A stretch of DNA of 64,000 nt, taken from NCBI GenBank assembly GCA_017403125.1, contig JAFQOR010000012.1, forward strand, positions 124,001 through 188,000, read 5' to 3'. The translations under genes and the position numbers were made by a program. A model generated the notes under the pieces. The model saw only the letters and a list, made by a program, of their open reading frames with translations, was not told the origin of the DNA and made no database searches. The first letter of the stretch is position 1, and each line of letters opens with the position of its first letter. The DNA is from Alistipes sp. (GTDB lineage Bacteria; Bacteroidota; Bacteroidia; Bacteroidales; Rikenellaceae). Below are positions 24,203 to 34,765 of the stretch, in pieces.

Positions 24203-27200
24203 TTATTCTATTATCTTCTTCGTAGTCTCACTCTCCTCAACCACATCTACCTCCTCCATATCGAAGGTCTCGTCATCCTCGAAGACGAAATCTACCTCGA
24301 TTTGCGGCAAACTTTCCACCTTCTCGGGGGCCTCATCCACATCTCCGTTTCGCTCGGCAGCACGCTTCGCCTTACGTGCGCGGCGTTTCTGTCGGCGCTC
24401 CTCGTTCACAAACTTACTCTTCACGCTCTCACCCAGCTCCTTGAAGGTATTAAAGCTCTCGCCATAATAGAGACCGATACCCGACTCCTGCATACCCTGG
24501 TTCTCACCATAGCGGTCGATAGTCTGCGTAAAACCTCGAAAACGGAAGGTTCCTTCGTCATCGATGAGCCACGTAATAAACGCCTCGCCCACGAAGTTCG
24601 ACGCCTTCTCGGCAGCCTGTATCGAAGCATCAGAGAGGTATCCTCCCTCGACCTCGATTATAAGTCGGTCGTTAAGTAGGCTCTTCGAGAAGCCGAAATC
24701 CACCTCGTCACCCGATAGTTCGGTACGCGGTCGATAGCGCAGGATGATGTTGTAGTCCTCACCCGACAGCCAATTACTCAACTGGTTCGAGAGCATCTCG
24801 AAGCCCGTAGTCGTAGAGAACGTAGCACCCATAGCGCCACTATCCTCGGTCGAGAAGCTATTGGCTGCCAACAGCCAGAACATGTGTGTTGCAATAGATT
24901 GCTGGTCGTTCAACGCCGACTGCACAATGCCCTGAATCTCGGGCGCGACGTTCGGCACCTCGATGTCGAACTCCACCTGCGGGTGCATAAGTTCGTCGGT
25001 GAGCTTGATATAGCAATCCACGGGCACAGCACGTGACACATCCACACCTTGCATAGAGTTACCTATGAGCGGTTTCAGCGACGCCTTGGTGCTATATATA
25101 GCATCGATATCGAGCGTTGCGCCAAGCGGGTCACCCGTCCAATGTATCGACGATCCGGGCTCGACCTTGAACTTCTTGTGCCAAATATTCTGCAACGTGA
25201 AGAGGTAGTTACCCTCGGTGATATAGTAGTCGCCACGCATCTCAAAAATGTTGGACTTGGGGACGATGTGCAATGCGAGTTGTCCGTTACCTCTACCACG
25301 TATAATATCTCCCAACGTGGGGTCGATGACAAGCTGAATATCGGTATTGGGCAGCACGTTGAAGGTCATATCAATGTCCATCACTCCAGCCGATACATTC
25401 ACCGGGCGATACTTACGCTCGTATGCCATCATTCTGCGACGTAGGAACGCCGTGGTATCCTCCACCTGTATCTCGGGTTTACGGAAGCGCACAAAGTCGG
25501 CATAGGAGACATCCTCCTTACCCATAAGAGGCATGAAGAAGGTTGAGTTATCGGCACTTGTAGCCTCGATATCCATCTTCATACCGCGCTTATCGCCCTT
25601 GAACGTGGCCAAGCCCGAGGCATAGACATGTCCGTAGAAAAGATCGTTATCCTGCGCCTTGGTGTCGAGGACGAGCATCTTATCGGCATCGATAGAGATA
25701 TTATAACCCACATTCGAGAGGTGCTCCAAGCTTAAATCCATGGAGTAGTGACCCTTGTTACCCTCCTTATCATAGAGCGGTATTCTGTCGGCATAGATAT
25801 GGTTAGCCTCGACTCGCAAATCGCCATGTGGAGCAAAGTAGCGCGTTTTGAGGTAGTCCACCGTAGCGCCTATCGAATCCACAGAGGCACTTCCCGAAAG
25901 CGTCGCCTTGCGCCCCTCGCCTATAATCTGCACGTCGATATCGGCACGACCCTCGATATCGGATACGATGCCTCGCAGGAACGGAGATATTAGACCCAAG
26001 TGCATATTCTTCATTGTCGCCTTGGCAAAGTACCTATTGCCACGCGGGCGGTAGTAGCCTCTGATTGCCGTATCGCCACGCTCACGGTCACTGATAATGA
26101 CACGCGCCTGATTAAGCTCGAAATCCCACTGCGAGGTTATAACCTGTGGCGGAGCCTTGAACTGGTTTACGCGAATATCATCCAGCTCGATGCGCGCCTC
26201 GATTTCGGGGTGGTCGAGAGCCGACTTCACCGTAGCGTAACCATTCGAACGTGCCGCAACGCTATATCCCCAACGAGCGACAAGTGCCGAGAGTGGCGAG
26301 AGGTCGAAGTTGTCGAGCGTAAGACGAATAGAGTCCTCACGCGAACGCGATGCCACACCATTAACAACGAGGCGCTGGCTATCCTGAACAATCACGAGGT
26401 TGTGAACATTTATGCGCGACGAATCGATATCGATGCCTCGTGCATAGAGGCGCCATAGCTGCGTCTTGTTCGCCAAATACGAAGGTGTGATGTTGATATG
26501 TATCGAGCGACGGCGGCTCTGCTCATCGCGACGGAACTTGGCACTCATGCCCAACATTCCCGACAACGTATCTGCCGGACCGCCAAAGCCCGCGGCAAGC
26601 GTTATTCGGTTCTCACGCGCACCACCCGCAGCCGAGAATCCCGGCATCAGCATACGCGAGCCCATATACACAGCTTCGGAATTTACCCATAGTGCCAAAG
26701 AATCGTTATCGTTATTTACCTCAACCTTGGTATCCGCCATAATCAGGCCCCCATACTCCAAAGCCTCGGAGCGAAGATTCAACGACAAGGAGTTTGCTGC
26801 GGGACTCAACATGAGCGACGCCTTGGTATCGGGCGCAACGATAAGTTTGGGGTCGATGACAGCAAGCAGGTCGTTGATACCCTCCTTGGCACGAATCTCC
26901 ATCACGGCGTAGTCGTTATAGAAGTTTTTGTTGCCCTGCGTTGCAAGCGCCCCCTCGTCCCCATCCTCGTAGAGTAGCGGAACGTAGGTTTTGAGCGAGT
27001 TGTAGAGATACTCCACAATCTTGTTATACCCCGACATACTCTTATACTCCATGTCGAAGAAGTCGGACTGCAAGCCCAGATACTTCATATCCTCGCCACC
27101 ATGTATCTCTGCCAACACAAGGTCGCTTTCGAGTGTGGCTCCCGGGTAGTCGTATCGTAGCTGCGCCACCGAAAGTTCACCAATCAGCTCATCAATACTG

Positions 27201-28864
27201 CCTCCCGAAGCCTGCGCACCTATCGCCGCACTTATCACCGAGATGGTATCGCGCTTATTATAACCGAGAGCATGCAGATCGGCACGCTTAATGTCTATCG
27301 CCGCCTCGTAGTGCGGCACATCTGCCGACATATCGGCAAGGGCATAAATATCGAGCATCAGATTCTCGTCCGCAGAGTGCAACTCGGCATAGTAGCTCTT
27401 GTCGGTGCCCCTACCCCTGAGATTGATGTCGCGATAGTAGTAGCTACCAAAGCCTATGCCCGCGACTTCGGCTTCGACATCGAACTGCGGGTCGGCGCCT
27501 CCACCAATAGCCACATCCGCTACCACGTGCGTATCCAGCGTATGCAGTTTTTCGAAGTTTGCCAAGACTCCCACATCGAGATTTCGGGTCGTAACATCGC
27601 CCGCAACCTGATATAGTCCATTGTCGCCAATCTCTATATCGGCATCGACATCAACCGAGCCCACGCCCGATGCCAAGGCTCCATCCACCGCAAACTTCGT
27701 GAGCATGCCCTCGAACTCGAAATCGGCATTGAGCCACCTTGTATCCTTCATAATCTGCTCGACGCGCTGCGGAAGGCCATTTTTGGGGATGTTGCGCAAC
27801 GTAGGCAACACATCGTTCGACGTAGCATATAGCTGCTTTACATCGACCTCGAAGAGCGAGTTGCGCCAATCGGGAAGGCCCACAATATGCGCATCGGCAA
27901 CTATCGAACTACTCTTGCCAAGCGACAAGGAGCGCACATTGGCTACGAAGTCGCGCACAACGCCGTCGAACGCCACATCCACATCGCTAACCACCGTTTT
28001 CCAGCGGCGGAGCCCCGGAGCAAAGTAGCCCACATCGTCGGTTGAGAGCCAACCATCTATCACCTCGCCCGTCATCCGCACCTCTTCGATATAGCGTTTA
28101 TAGCTCAACCAACTCTCGCCCAACAACGACACCGAAGGTAGCACCAGATGGGACTTCTCGGTATCAATCACAATGTCGTTGAAGTTAATCACACCCTTAC
28201 CCACATGTAGATGTCCGGAGAGACTCGCCAACTCGAAACCACTCTTCTCGTATGCCGAGATACCATCCATATCGAGATGCACCACGCCCTTGATTACCGA
28301 CAGATTATTCACCCTGCCACAGATGTTGCGAACATCCATATCGCCATAATCGACGCCATACTCCGGATTGCGGTGCTGCAGACGCTCGTAGGTAAATTGA
28401 ATATTCTCGGCATCGATATCGTCGATATACAATCGGAAGTTACCCTTGCCATTGGGGCGCGTAAGTTTTTGGATTATGGGGCGTATGTTTAGCTCACCCG
28501 ACGCCATCTCCCTCAAACACAGCTTCGAGTCCTTGATTTTAGCATCGGACAGATGCAGACCGTCACGAGGAATATTCAGACCATTGAGGCGCGCCCGGAC
28601 ATCGCTCACATAGAGGAGCGTATCCCCCTCGTAATCTTCGACATAGAAACCCCTAACGCGCAACTTCGAGAACAAATCAAGGTCGATGCGGTCGATAGAC
28701 ACCGTCGTACCGAGCCTCTCCGACGCAAAACTCGTCGCCTTATCCACGACAAAGTTCTGAATAGAGTCCACACTCAACAGCAAAGTGATAGAAATCGGCA
28801 AAAATATCGACAACAAAACAAGAGTCGATATCAGCTTTACCAATATTTTTATACCTTTGCGCAT
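24203..28864 (-). CDS. tamB: TamB-like translocation and assembly module protein
   Basis: A 1553-residue protein of the TamB/DUF490 (AsmA-like, bridge-type lipid transport) family: an N-terminal membrane helix (about 9-31, STLVLLSIFLPISITLLL), a very long periplasmic region of repeated beta strands typical of a hydrophobic groove, and the conserved C-terminal TamB domain (about 1130-1470, with GRGNGQLALHI, VAPEIQGIVQSALNDQQSIATHMFWLL-type motifs shortened here, and LSGDEVDFGFSKSLLNDRLI). An acidic tail follows. In the family it works with BamA/TamA-type proteins and moves phospholipids to the outer membrane. It heads the operon with exbBD-tonB. Its -7 box is at 28899. Confidence 0.93.
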   Translation of the reverse strand: MRKGIKILVKLISTLVLLSIFLPISITLLLSVDSIQNFVVDKATSFASERLGTTVSIDRIDLDLFSKLRVRGFYVEDYEGDTLLYVSDVRARLNGLNIPRDGLHLSDAKIKDSKLCLREMASGELNIRPIIQKLTRPNGKGNFRLYIDDIDAENIQFTYERLQHRNPEYGVDYGDMDVRNICGRVNNLSVIKGVVHLDMDGISAYEKSGFELASLSGHLHVGKGVINFNDIVIDTEKSHLVLPSVSLLGESWLSYKRYIEEVRMTGEVIDGWLSTDDVGYFAPGLRRWKTVVSDVDVAFDGVVRDFVANVRSLSLGKSSSIVADAHIVGLPDWRNSLFEVDVKQLYATSNDVLPTLRNIPKNGLPQRVEQIMKDTRWLNADFEFEGMLTKFAVDGALASGVGSVDVDADIEIGDNGLYQVAGDVTTRNLDVGVLANFEKLHTLDTHVVADVAIGGGADPQFDVEAEVAGIGFGSYYYRDINLRGRGTDKSYYAELHSADENLMLDIYALADMSADVPHYEAAIDIKRADLHALGYNKRDTISVISAAIGAQASGGSIDELIGELSVAQLRYDYPGATLESDLVLAEIHGGEDMKYLGLQSDFFDMEYKSMSGYNKIVEYLYNSLKTYVPLLYEDGDEGALATQGNKNFYNDYAVMEIRAKEGINDLLAVIDPKLIVAPDTKASLMLSPAANSLSLNLRSEALEYGGLIMADTKVEVNNDNDSLALWVNSEAVYMGSRMLMPGFSAAGGARENRITLAAGFGGPADTLSGMLGMSAKFRRDEQSRRRSIHINITPSYLANKTQLWRLYARGIDIDSSRINVHNLVIVQDSQRLVVNGVASRSREDSIRLTLDNFDLSPLSALVARWGYSVAARSNGYATVKSALDHPEIEARIELDDIRVNQFKAPPQVITSQWDFELNQARVIISDRERGDTAIRGYYRPRGNRYFAKATMKNMHLGLISPFLRGIVSDIEGRADIDVQIIGEGRKATLSGSASVDSIGATVDYLKTRYFAPHGDLRVEANHIYADRIPLYDKEGNKGHYSMDLSLEHLSNVGYNISIDADKMLVLDTKAQDNDLFYGHVYASGLATFKGDKRGMKMDIEATSADNSTFFMPLMGKEDVSYADFVRFRKPEIQVEDTTAFLRRRMMAYERKYRPVNVSAGVMDIDMTFNVLPNTDIQLVIDPTLGDIIRGRGNGQLALHIVPKSNIFEMRGDYYITEGNYLFTLQNIWHKKFKVEPGSSIHWTGDPLGATLDIDAIYSTKASLKPLIGNSMQGVDVSRAVPVDCYIKLTDELMHPQVEFDIEVPNVAPEIQGIVQSALNDQQSIATHMFWLLAANSFSTEDSGAMGATFSTTTGFEMLSNQLSNWLSGEDYNIILRYRPRTELSGDEVDFGFSKSLLNDRLIIEVEGGYLSDASIQAAEKASNFVGEAFITWLIDDEGTFRFRGFTQTIDRYGENQGMQESGIGLYYGESFNTFKELGESVKSKFVNEERRQKRRARKAKRAAERNGDVDEAPEKVESLPQIEVDFVFEDDETFDMEEVDVVEESETTKKIIE

Positions 28865-28898
28865 TGAATGGTTTTTATGTTTTCGAGCAATTAACCTA

Positions 28899-28906
28899 CA
28901 AATGTA
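28899..28906 (-). promoter_or_regulatory. -7 promoter element of the tamB operon
   Basis: TACATTTG on the minus strand, 34 bases upstream of the tamB start codon and within the divergent gap shared with tsaD. Confidence 0.6.
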
Positions 28907-28958
28907 ATACTTTTTCTATTAAAATAGAAAAAAACTGACAAAAAAAAGAGTAATCTTT

Positions 28959-29987
28959 ATGGATATTACCATCCTTGGCATCGAATCGTCGTGCGACGAC
29001 ACCTCGGCGGCAGTCATTCGCAACCGCACACTACTATCAAATGTGATAGCCTCACAGGCTGTACATCAGAAGTATGGAGGCGTAATCCCCGAACTCGCCT
29101 CACGAGCGCACCAGCAAAACATCATCCCGGTAGTAGATACTGCCCTACGCGAGGCAGGCACAACAATCGACAAGATTGACGCCATAGCCTTCACACGTGG
29201 ACCGGGCCTTTTGGGCTCGCTGCTTGTTGGCGTATCGTTTGCCAAGGGTCTTGCCATAGCCAACAACATTCCGTTGGTCGAGGTCAATCACTTGCAGGGT
29301 CACATACTCTCGCACTTCGTAGAGCTGCCCGATCGCGAACTTCCGCACCCCGACTTTCCGTTCCTCTGCCTATTGGTGAGTGGCGGACATACACAGATTG
29401 TGCGCGTTGATTCGCCCACCGATTTCGAAATCATTGGCACAACCATCGACGATGCGGCCGGCGAAGCCTTCGACAAGTGCGCGAAGGTCATGGGACTCCC
29501 CTATCCCGGAGGCCCCGTCATCGACAAGTTGGCACAGGAGGGCAACAGCAAGGCTTTCACATTCGCCAAACCCCATGTCGAGGGCGAGTTCGACTACTCA
29601 TTCTCGGGACTAAAAACATCGTTCCTCTACACGTTGCGTGATGCCGTGAAGCAGGACCCCGACTTTGTGGAGAAGCACAAAGCAGACCTATGTGCATCGC
29701 TACAACACACTATCGTAGAGATACTTATCAACAAACTCATAAAAGCCTCGAAAGCCACAGGCATAAAGGACATAGCCATTGCCGGAGGCGTATCCGCAAA
29801 TTCGGGACTACGCAACGGCATCTTGGAGGCCGGACGTCGCCACGGCTGGCGCACGTTCCTCCCGGAGTTGAAGTTTACGACCGACAATGCCGCGATGATT
29901 GCCACTGCCGGGTACTACCGCTACATGGCAGGCGAATTTAGCTCTCTCGAAGTTTCGCCCGTAGCGCGCCTGCAAGACCTCCAATAG
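28959..29987 (+). CDS. tsaD: tRNA N6-adenosine threonylcarbamoyltransferase
   Basis: A 342-residue enzyme that transfers the threonylcarbamoyl group to A37 of ANN-decoding tRNAs, with TsaB/TsaE. Features: start ILGIESSCDDTSAAVI, metal-binding His pair in VNHLQGHILS, AFTRGPGLLGSLLVGVSFAK, VSGGHTQIV and the C-terminal TDNAAMIATAGYYRY segment. Length is standard. It is followed 5 nt later by the radical SAM gene and is divergent from tamB. Confidence 0.98.
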   Translation: MDITILGIESSCDDTSAAVIRNRTLLSNVIASQAVHQKYGGVIPELASRAHQQNIIPVVDTALREAGTTIDKIDAIAFTRGPGLLGSLLVGVSFAKGLAIANNIPLVEVNHLQGHILSHFVELPDRELPHPDFPFLCLLVSGGHTQIVRVDSPTDFEIIGTTIDDAAGEAFDKCAKVMGLPYPGGPVIDKLAQEGNSKAFTFAKPHVEGEFDYSFSGLKTSFLYTLRDAVKQDPDFVEKHKADLCASLQHTIVEILINKLIKASKATGIKDIAIAGGVSANSGLRNGILEAGRRHGWRTFLPELKFTTDNAAMIATAGYYRYMAGEFSSLEVSPVARLQDLQ

Positions 29988-29992
29988 AGCGG

Positions 29993-30931
29993 ATGCCGAA
30001 CCACATACTCCCATACAACGACTATGGAGGCGCCATGCGGCGTCGCCTCGGAAGACAGGTCCAGAAGCTTGCGTTAGACGCAGGCATGGGGTGTCCAAAC
30101 CGCGACGGGAGAGTGGGCACAGGAGGCTGCACATTTTGTCTTAACGAAGCTTTTTCACCATCCTATTGCCGCGAGACAAAGGAGCTACACAAGCAGATAG
30201 AGCGCGCCATAGAGTTTCACGCCGCAAGACATAGGACAAGTCAATGCTATATTGCCTATCTGCAATCTGGCTCAAACACTTATGCCCCGATAGATGTTCT
30301 CGAAGAGATCTACAACAAGATTCTGTCGCACCCCAAAATTTCGGGACTTATCGTAGGCACCCGCCCCGACTGCATAGATGAGCAAAAACTAAAACTATTG
30401 GAGCATATTTCGCATAGCAAATATGTCGCCGTGGAGTATGGCGTCGAGACGCTCAACGATACCACCTTACACAACACCAACCGCCACCACACAAGCCATA
30501 CAACACTTGAAGCCATCGCACGCACCAAGTCCCACGGACTCGATGTCGGAGCACACCTAATCATTGGGCTACCTAACGAGCGCGAGGAGCACATCATCGC
30601 CTGCGTCGAGGGGCTAAACAGCCTCGATATCGACTCCATAAAGTTCCATCAGTTGCAAATCTATCACAACACCCCCATGGCTATGGAGTGGGAACAACAC
30701 CCCGAACGCTTTATGTTCGCAAATAGCTACAACGCAGATAGTTACATCGAGCTGCTGACACGTCTGATACGCCACCTCAACCCCAAGACAAGCGTCGAGC
30801 GCATGGCAAGCAGCGCTCCACGCCACCTTATCGCGCACTCACCCCTCGGCGGCATACGCCCCGACATCGTGCGACAGAGAGTCACCGAGCGCCTACTTGC
30901 ACTCGGCGCACATCAGGGCGACCTGCTCTAA
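29993..30931 (+). CDS. Radical SAM protein, TIGR01212 (YhcC-like) family
   Basis: A 312-residue radical SAM protein. Its cluster ligands lie in the family signature GCPNRDGRVGTGGCTFCLNE (CX11CX2C), then YLQSGSNTYAPIDVL, and VEYGVETLNDTTL and HLIIGLPNE, all typical of TIGR01212 proteins. The reaction of the family is not established. Translational coupling with tsaD (5-nt gap) suggests a shared transcript. Confidence 0.93.
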   Translation: MPNHILPYNDYGGAMRRRLGRQVQKLALDAGMGCPNRDGRVGTGGCTFCLNEAFSPSYCRETKELHKQIERAIEFHAARHRTSQCYIAYLQSGSNTYAPIDVLEEIYNKILSHPKISGLIVGTRPDCIDEQKLKLLEHISHSKYVAVEYGVETLNDTTLHNTNRHHTSHTTLEAIARTKSHGLDVGAHLIIGLPNEREEHIIACVEGLNSLDIDSIKFHQLQIYHNTPMAMEWEQHPERFMFANSYNADSYIELLTRLIRHLNPKTSVERMASSAPRHLIAHSPLGGIRPDIVRQRVTERLLALGAHQGDLL

Positions 30932-31035
30932 CAATCTCATACTCCGACCACAAAAAAATGGGGCTCGTTGAGAAAAAATAGCTTAACATCTATAAATTAG
31001 GCACGAAATTATTTGCTTCTGTACCAAAGTTTTAC

Positions 31036-31043
31036 TAATTTTG
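31036..31043 (+). promoter_or_regulatory. -7 promoter element of the 1164-residue lipoprotein gene
   Basis: TAATTTTG with TTTG (31012-31015) 20 bases upstream; an 84-nt leader separates it from the start codon. Confidence 0.65.
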
Positions 31044-31127
31044 TTGCGTTATGGCCATTGTGCCCTCTTGTCGCATGCCGACAAGATAACATGTATTGCA
31101 AAATAAAATATTAAAAATCAATATATT

Positions 31128-34100
31128 ATGAAAAAGTTTTTATCATTATTCGCAGCCACGTCTCTTCTCTTTGCGGCATGCCAGAAGGACAACGACCAGC
31201 TGGCAGGTAGCAGCAACGAGGGCGGAGTATTGGTAACTCTGGGCGTAGATGCCCCCGAAATGGGCGATACACGTTCGGGAGAGAGTGGCATGAACAGTGC
31301 TCTCGGAGCAATCGACAACTTCGACAATGCCCAGCTTTGGGGACTCTTCGACGTGCGTTATATGTTGGAGATTTACGACGTGACTCCCGGATTCGAGAAC
31401 CTCACGACACCCATCAAGCAGCGCATGGTAAACATCCACGACAGCTATCAATCGACGATGTTCGAGTTGCGCCTGATTCCGGGTCGTACCTACAAATTTG
31501 TAGTTTGGGCAGACTTCGTAGCTGACGGCTCGCACGCCGCTGCGGATAAGCTCGCCGTGACAGGCTTGCACTACAACACCACCGACCTTCACAACATCAC
31601 GCTCAACAAGTGGACTCCGATGGATGAGTGTCGCGACGCATACTTCATTCAGGAGGACATCGAGGTTGAGACATCGCTCAACCGCACACTGACGCTCACA
31701 CGTCCGTTTGGCAAGGTGCGTGTTATCACAACCGACATCGACGAGTTGAACATCGGCTCGGTTCCGAGCAAGGTTGTAATCACCTACGAAAACCACCCCA
31801 TCTTCAACTCATTGAATGCTATTACCGGACTGATTGACACCGAGTTGAGCGGTGCGGACTTGACACACACCTACACCATTTCGAAGAGCACCCCTTATAG
31901 CGAGGGTCTCGACAAGGAGGCTACGCACCAGACACTCTTCATGGACTACCTCTATGCCAAGGACGAGCAGACCGAGATTAACTTCACTATCGATGTATAT
32001 GAGGAGAGTGGTCGTCTGATTCGCAGCAACACCTTCGATACACAGATACCCATTCAGCGCAACTACCTCACGACAATTATCGGTAACCTGCTCACCACTG
32101 CAACAAATATCGAGATACGCATCGACGACAACTTCGTAGATGAGTACGTCGTAAAGGTTTGGGGCGGCGAGAAGGAGCCTCTACCCGCAGAGGATGCAAA
32201 CGGCATTATCACAATTACGACTCCCGGTCAGTTGGCTACGCTTCTGTCGATGGATCCCGACGGCATGGACATCGTCCTTGGTAACGACATCGACTTCGGT
32301 GGCTTGGAGATTCCTGCATACCGCGACACAGCAAAGGGCAACAATGCAGCCTTTACGTTCGATGGCAAGGGTCACACCATCTCGAACTTCACCGTATCGA
32401 ATGGCGTGAGCGCCGGTCTGTTTAGCGACCTTGTTTCGGCTACGGTACGCGACCTCAACATTCAGGCTGCGGTGGTAGCTCCCGGCGCATCGACACGTGC
32501 TACAAGCGACTTCTATGCAGGTGCATTGGCAGGTCGCACCTATGGTGTATGTCTCTTCGAAAATATCAAGGTTATCGACTGCGAAATCGAGGGTGTAAAT
32601 AAGGTTGGTGGTCTTATCGGTAATGTAGCCGAGGACAATATCACCGTTCGTGGCTGCGTAGTAGATAAATCGCAGGTTAGCACCAACAGCACCGAGGATG
32701 GCGGTTGCGTTGGCGGCCTTATCGGTTATGTAACGGGCAATGCTACACTCGAAAAGAACTCGGTTACGAATACCGTCATTAACGCCATCAACTCTACCAA
32801 CGAGGCAAAGCGTGCTAACGCCGAGCTCGTAGGTGCGTTCCATGGCAATGGCAAGAGCATGAATCTCGCTCACAACTACTGCTCGGGTAACACATTCAAC
32901 CAGGCAGAGACTACGTATGTAGCTCCCGAGGGCTTCTACCCATGGTTGGGTGGTATTCGCTACGAGGGTGGCAGCGATGTGTTTGTCGATGGAGTGTCGC
33001 TTTTGACACAGCCACTTGCAACACCCGTTATTGTTAGCACAACGGTAGATGGCAACAAAGTCACTCTTGCATGGGAGGCTGTCGAGAACGCCGCAAAATA
33101 TAGCGTAAAGGCTAACGACGAGACGTTCGAGGTTGAGCTGACGACCTACACCTTTACGGGTGAGTACGCTACTGAATACAAGTTCGAGGTTGTTGCCATA
33201 CCTGCCGACGGCACTAAATACACCACATCGGAGGCAGCCACAACAACCGTAACGACCGAGGCGAAGGCGGCTACCAAGGCTACTATTGCCGAGTTCTTGG
33301 CTGCTGCCGAGGATGACACCGTATATCAGCTGACGGGTGTAATCACAAAGGTTGAGAACACCTCTTACGGCAACTTCTACTTGAAGGATGCTACGGGCGA
33401 GACCTACATCTATGGTCTTTGCAGCCCCGAGGGTGCTCAAAAGTATTGGGCAGAGTCGGGTGCAAAGGTTGGCGACACTATCACAATCGAGACTGTACGC
33501 ACCTCACACAACAACTCACCGCAGGGCAAGAACGCTATCTTCGTAGCCCTCGTACCCTTTGTTGAGGAGGCTTCGGAGTGGGGCGTTGTTGGTGACTTGA
33601 CAGGTTGGGCTGATGGCGCTGATATCGCAATGTACAACACCTGGAAGGCCGACAACCTCTTTGTAGCATACAACGTTGAGCTTGCAAGCGGCTCATTCAA
33701 GATTCGCGCTAACAACGAATGGAACGACGCAAAGAACTATGGTCTTATAACCGCCGGCAAGGTCTATGCCGACAACTACTATGGCGTCTATTCGAGTGGC
33801 GGTAGCCAGAACATCTCTCCCATGGAGTATGGCACATACGACATTTACTTCGACCTTACGAACGAGCGCGTAGCTCTTGTAACTCCGGGTAAGGAGTATG
33901 CCGACGCGAAGGATGGTGGCGAGCCCGTAGTCGTTATCGATGGCTTAAAGGAGCACACCTGGGGTCTTGTAGGCTCGTTCGAGGGTTCGAATTGGGCTAC
34001 CGACATAGCTATGAATATCGATGGCGACTGGGCAGTAGCCAAGAACGTTACTATGGCTGCCGGCGACCAGTTTAAGTTCCGCGCCGACGGAGGATGGAGC

Positions 34101-34622
34101 TTGGATTACAGCGCAGGATGCAGCGTCGAGGTGGGCACTATTTACAACACATACACAGGTCAGGGCAATATGACCATTGCCGTTGCAGGAACCTACAACT
34201 TCTATTTCTCGATGGTTGATGCCAAGTTCTATATTGAGCCCTACACAGCATCTACAACGGTTACATTCAATGTCGCAAAGTATAATTTTGCTAACCAGCA
34301 GGCTCTTACGTCATATACCGTTGGCGATGTAACCATTGCTTTCGATGGTGGTGGCAACAACAACTCACCCAAATATTACACTTCTGGAACAGCCGTTCGC
34401 TGCTATCCAAAGAACACTATTACGATAAGTGGCAAGACCATCACAAAGGTTGAAGTTATAGCTCCTAATGGATACACCAACGCAATCGACTTGTACGATG
34501 GCGAAACAAAGTTGGATAACTTCACTTGGAGTGGCTCTTTGAAGGAGCTTGTTCTCACATTCGACCCGAACAAGACATCTGGACAGTCACGATTTGTTTC
34601 AATCAATGTTACCTACGAATAG
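31128..34622 (+). CDS. Modular surface lipoprotein (DUF6562-like, FN3, OB-fold and SusE/F-like modules)
   Basis: A 1164-residue lipoprotein (lipobox FAAC, Cys18). Domains in order, judged by eye: DUF6562/fimbrillin-like (about 30-340), a parallel beta-helix/GLUG-type region (about 350-610, GKGHTISNFTVSNGVSAGLF), a fibronectin III module (about 625-705, VTLAWEAVENAAKYSV), an OB-fold module (about 710-810, YQLTGVITKVENTSYGNFYL), two SusE/SusF-like starch-binding-type modules (about 815-915 and 940-1045, each opening WGVVGDLTGW / WGLVGSFEGSN), and a C-terminal beta-domain (about 1050-1164). It stands alone between its own promoter and terminator. Carbohydrate or host-surface binding is likely but no substrate can be read. 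Confidence 0.75.
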   Translation: MKKFLSLFAATSLLFAACQKDNDQLAGSSNEGGVLVTLGVDAPEMGDTRSGESGMNSALGAIDNFDNAQLWGLFDVRYMLEIYDVTPGFENLTTPIKQRMVNIHDSYQSTMFELRLIPGRTYKFVVWADFVADGSHAAADKLAVTGLHYNTTDLHNITLNKWTPMDECRDAYFIQEDIEVETSLNRTLTLTRPFGKVRVITTDIDELNIGSVPSKVVITYENHPIFNSLNAITGLIDTELSGADLTHTYTISKSTPYSEGLDKEATHQTLFMDYLYAKDEQTEINFTIDVYEESGRLIRSNTFDTQIPIQRNYLTTIIGNLLTTATNIEIRIDDNFVDEYVVKVWGGEKEPLPAEDANGIITITTPGQLATLLSMDPDGMDIVLGNDIDFGGLEIPAYRDTAKGNNAAFTFDGKGHTISNFTVSNGVSAGLFSDLVSATVRDLNIQAAVVAPGASTRATSDFYAGALAGRTYGVCLFENIKVIDCEIEGVNKVGGLIGNVAEDNITVRGCVVDKSQVSTNSTEDGGCVGGLIGYVTGNATLEKNSVTNTVINAINSTNEAKRANAELVGAFHGNGKSMNLAHNYCSGNTFNQAETTYVAPEGFYPWLGGIRYEGGSDVFVDGVSLLTQPLATPVIVSTTVDGNKVTLAWEAVENAAKYSVKANDETFEVELTTYTFTGEYATEYKFEVVAIPADGTKYTTSEAATTTVTTEAKAATKATIAEFLAAAEDDTVYQLTGVITKVENTSYGNFYLKDATGETYIYGLCSPEGAQKYWAESGAKVGDTITIETVRTSHNNSPQGKNAIFVALVPFVEEASEWGVVGDLTGWADGADIAMYNTWKADNLFVAYNVELASGSFKIRANNEWNDAKNYGLITAGKVYADNYYGVYSSGGSQNISPMEYGTYDIYFDLTNERVALVTPGKEYADAKDGGEPVVVIDGLKEHTWGLVGSFEGSNWATDIAMNIDGDWAVAKNVTMAAGDQFKFRADGGWSLDYSAGCSVEVGTIYNTYTGQGNMTIAVAGTYNFYFSMVDAKFYIEPYTASTTVTFNVAKYNFANQQALTSYTVGDVTIAFDGGGNNNSPKYYTSGTAVRCYPKNTITISGKTITKVEVIAPNGYTNAIDLYDGETKLDNFTWSGSLKELVLTFDPNKTSGQSRFVSINVTYE

Positions 34623-34641
34623 TGAATAACAAATCGTTATA

Positions 34642-34679
34642 AACGAGGCTCTTGGACAAATCCAAGAGCCTCGTTTTTT
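34642..34679 (+). terminator. Rho-independent terminator of the 1164-residue lipoprotein gene
   Basis: AACGAGGCTCTTGGA (34642-34656) and TCCAAGAGCCTCGTT (34661-34675) form a perfect 15-bp stem with a CAAA loop, followed by TTTT. Confidence 0.93.
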
Positions 34680-34765
34680 AATGTAGCGGTGGGCTTAATA
34701 AGTTGCTACCCTACTTATATAATATAACGTGTGTGCGTTATCGCACCGAAAGAAGCACCCGCCTA

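Noticed and set aside
24302..28028. Several long frames on the strand opposite tamB and similar frames opposite other large genes.
   Set aside because: They show no domain patterns, no ribosome-binding sites, and lie opposite well-supported genes; GC-rich codon use produces such shadow frames.
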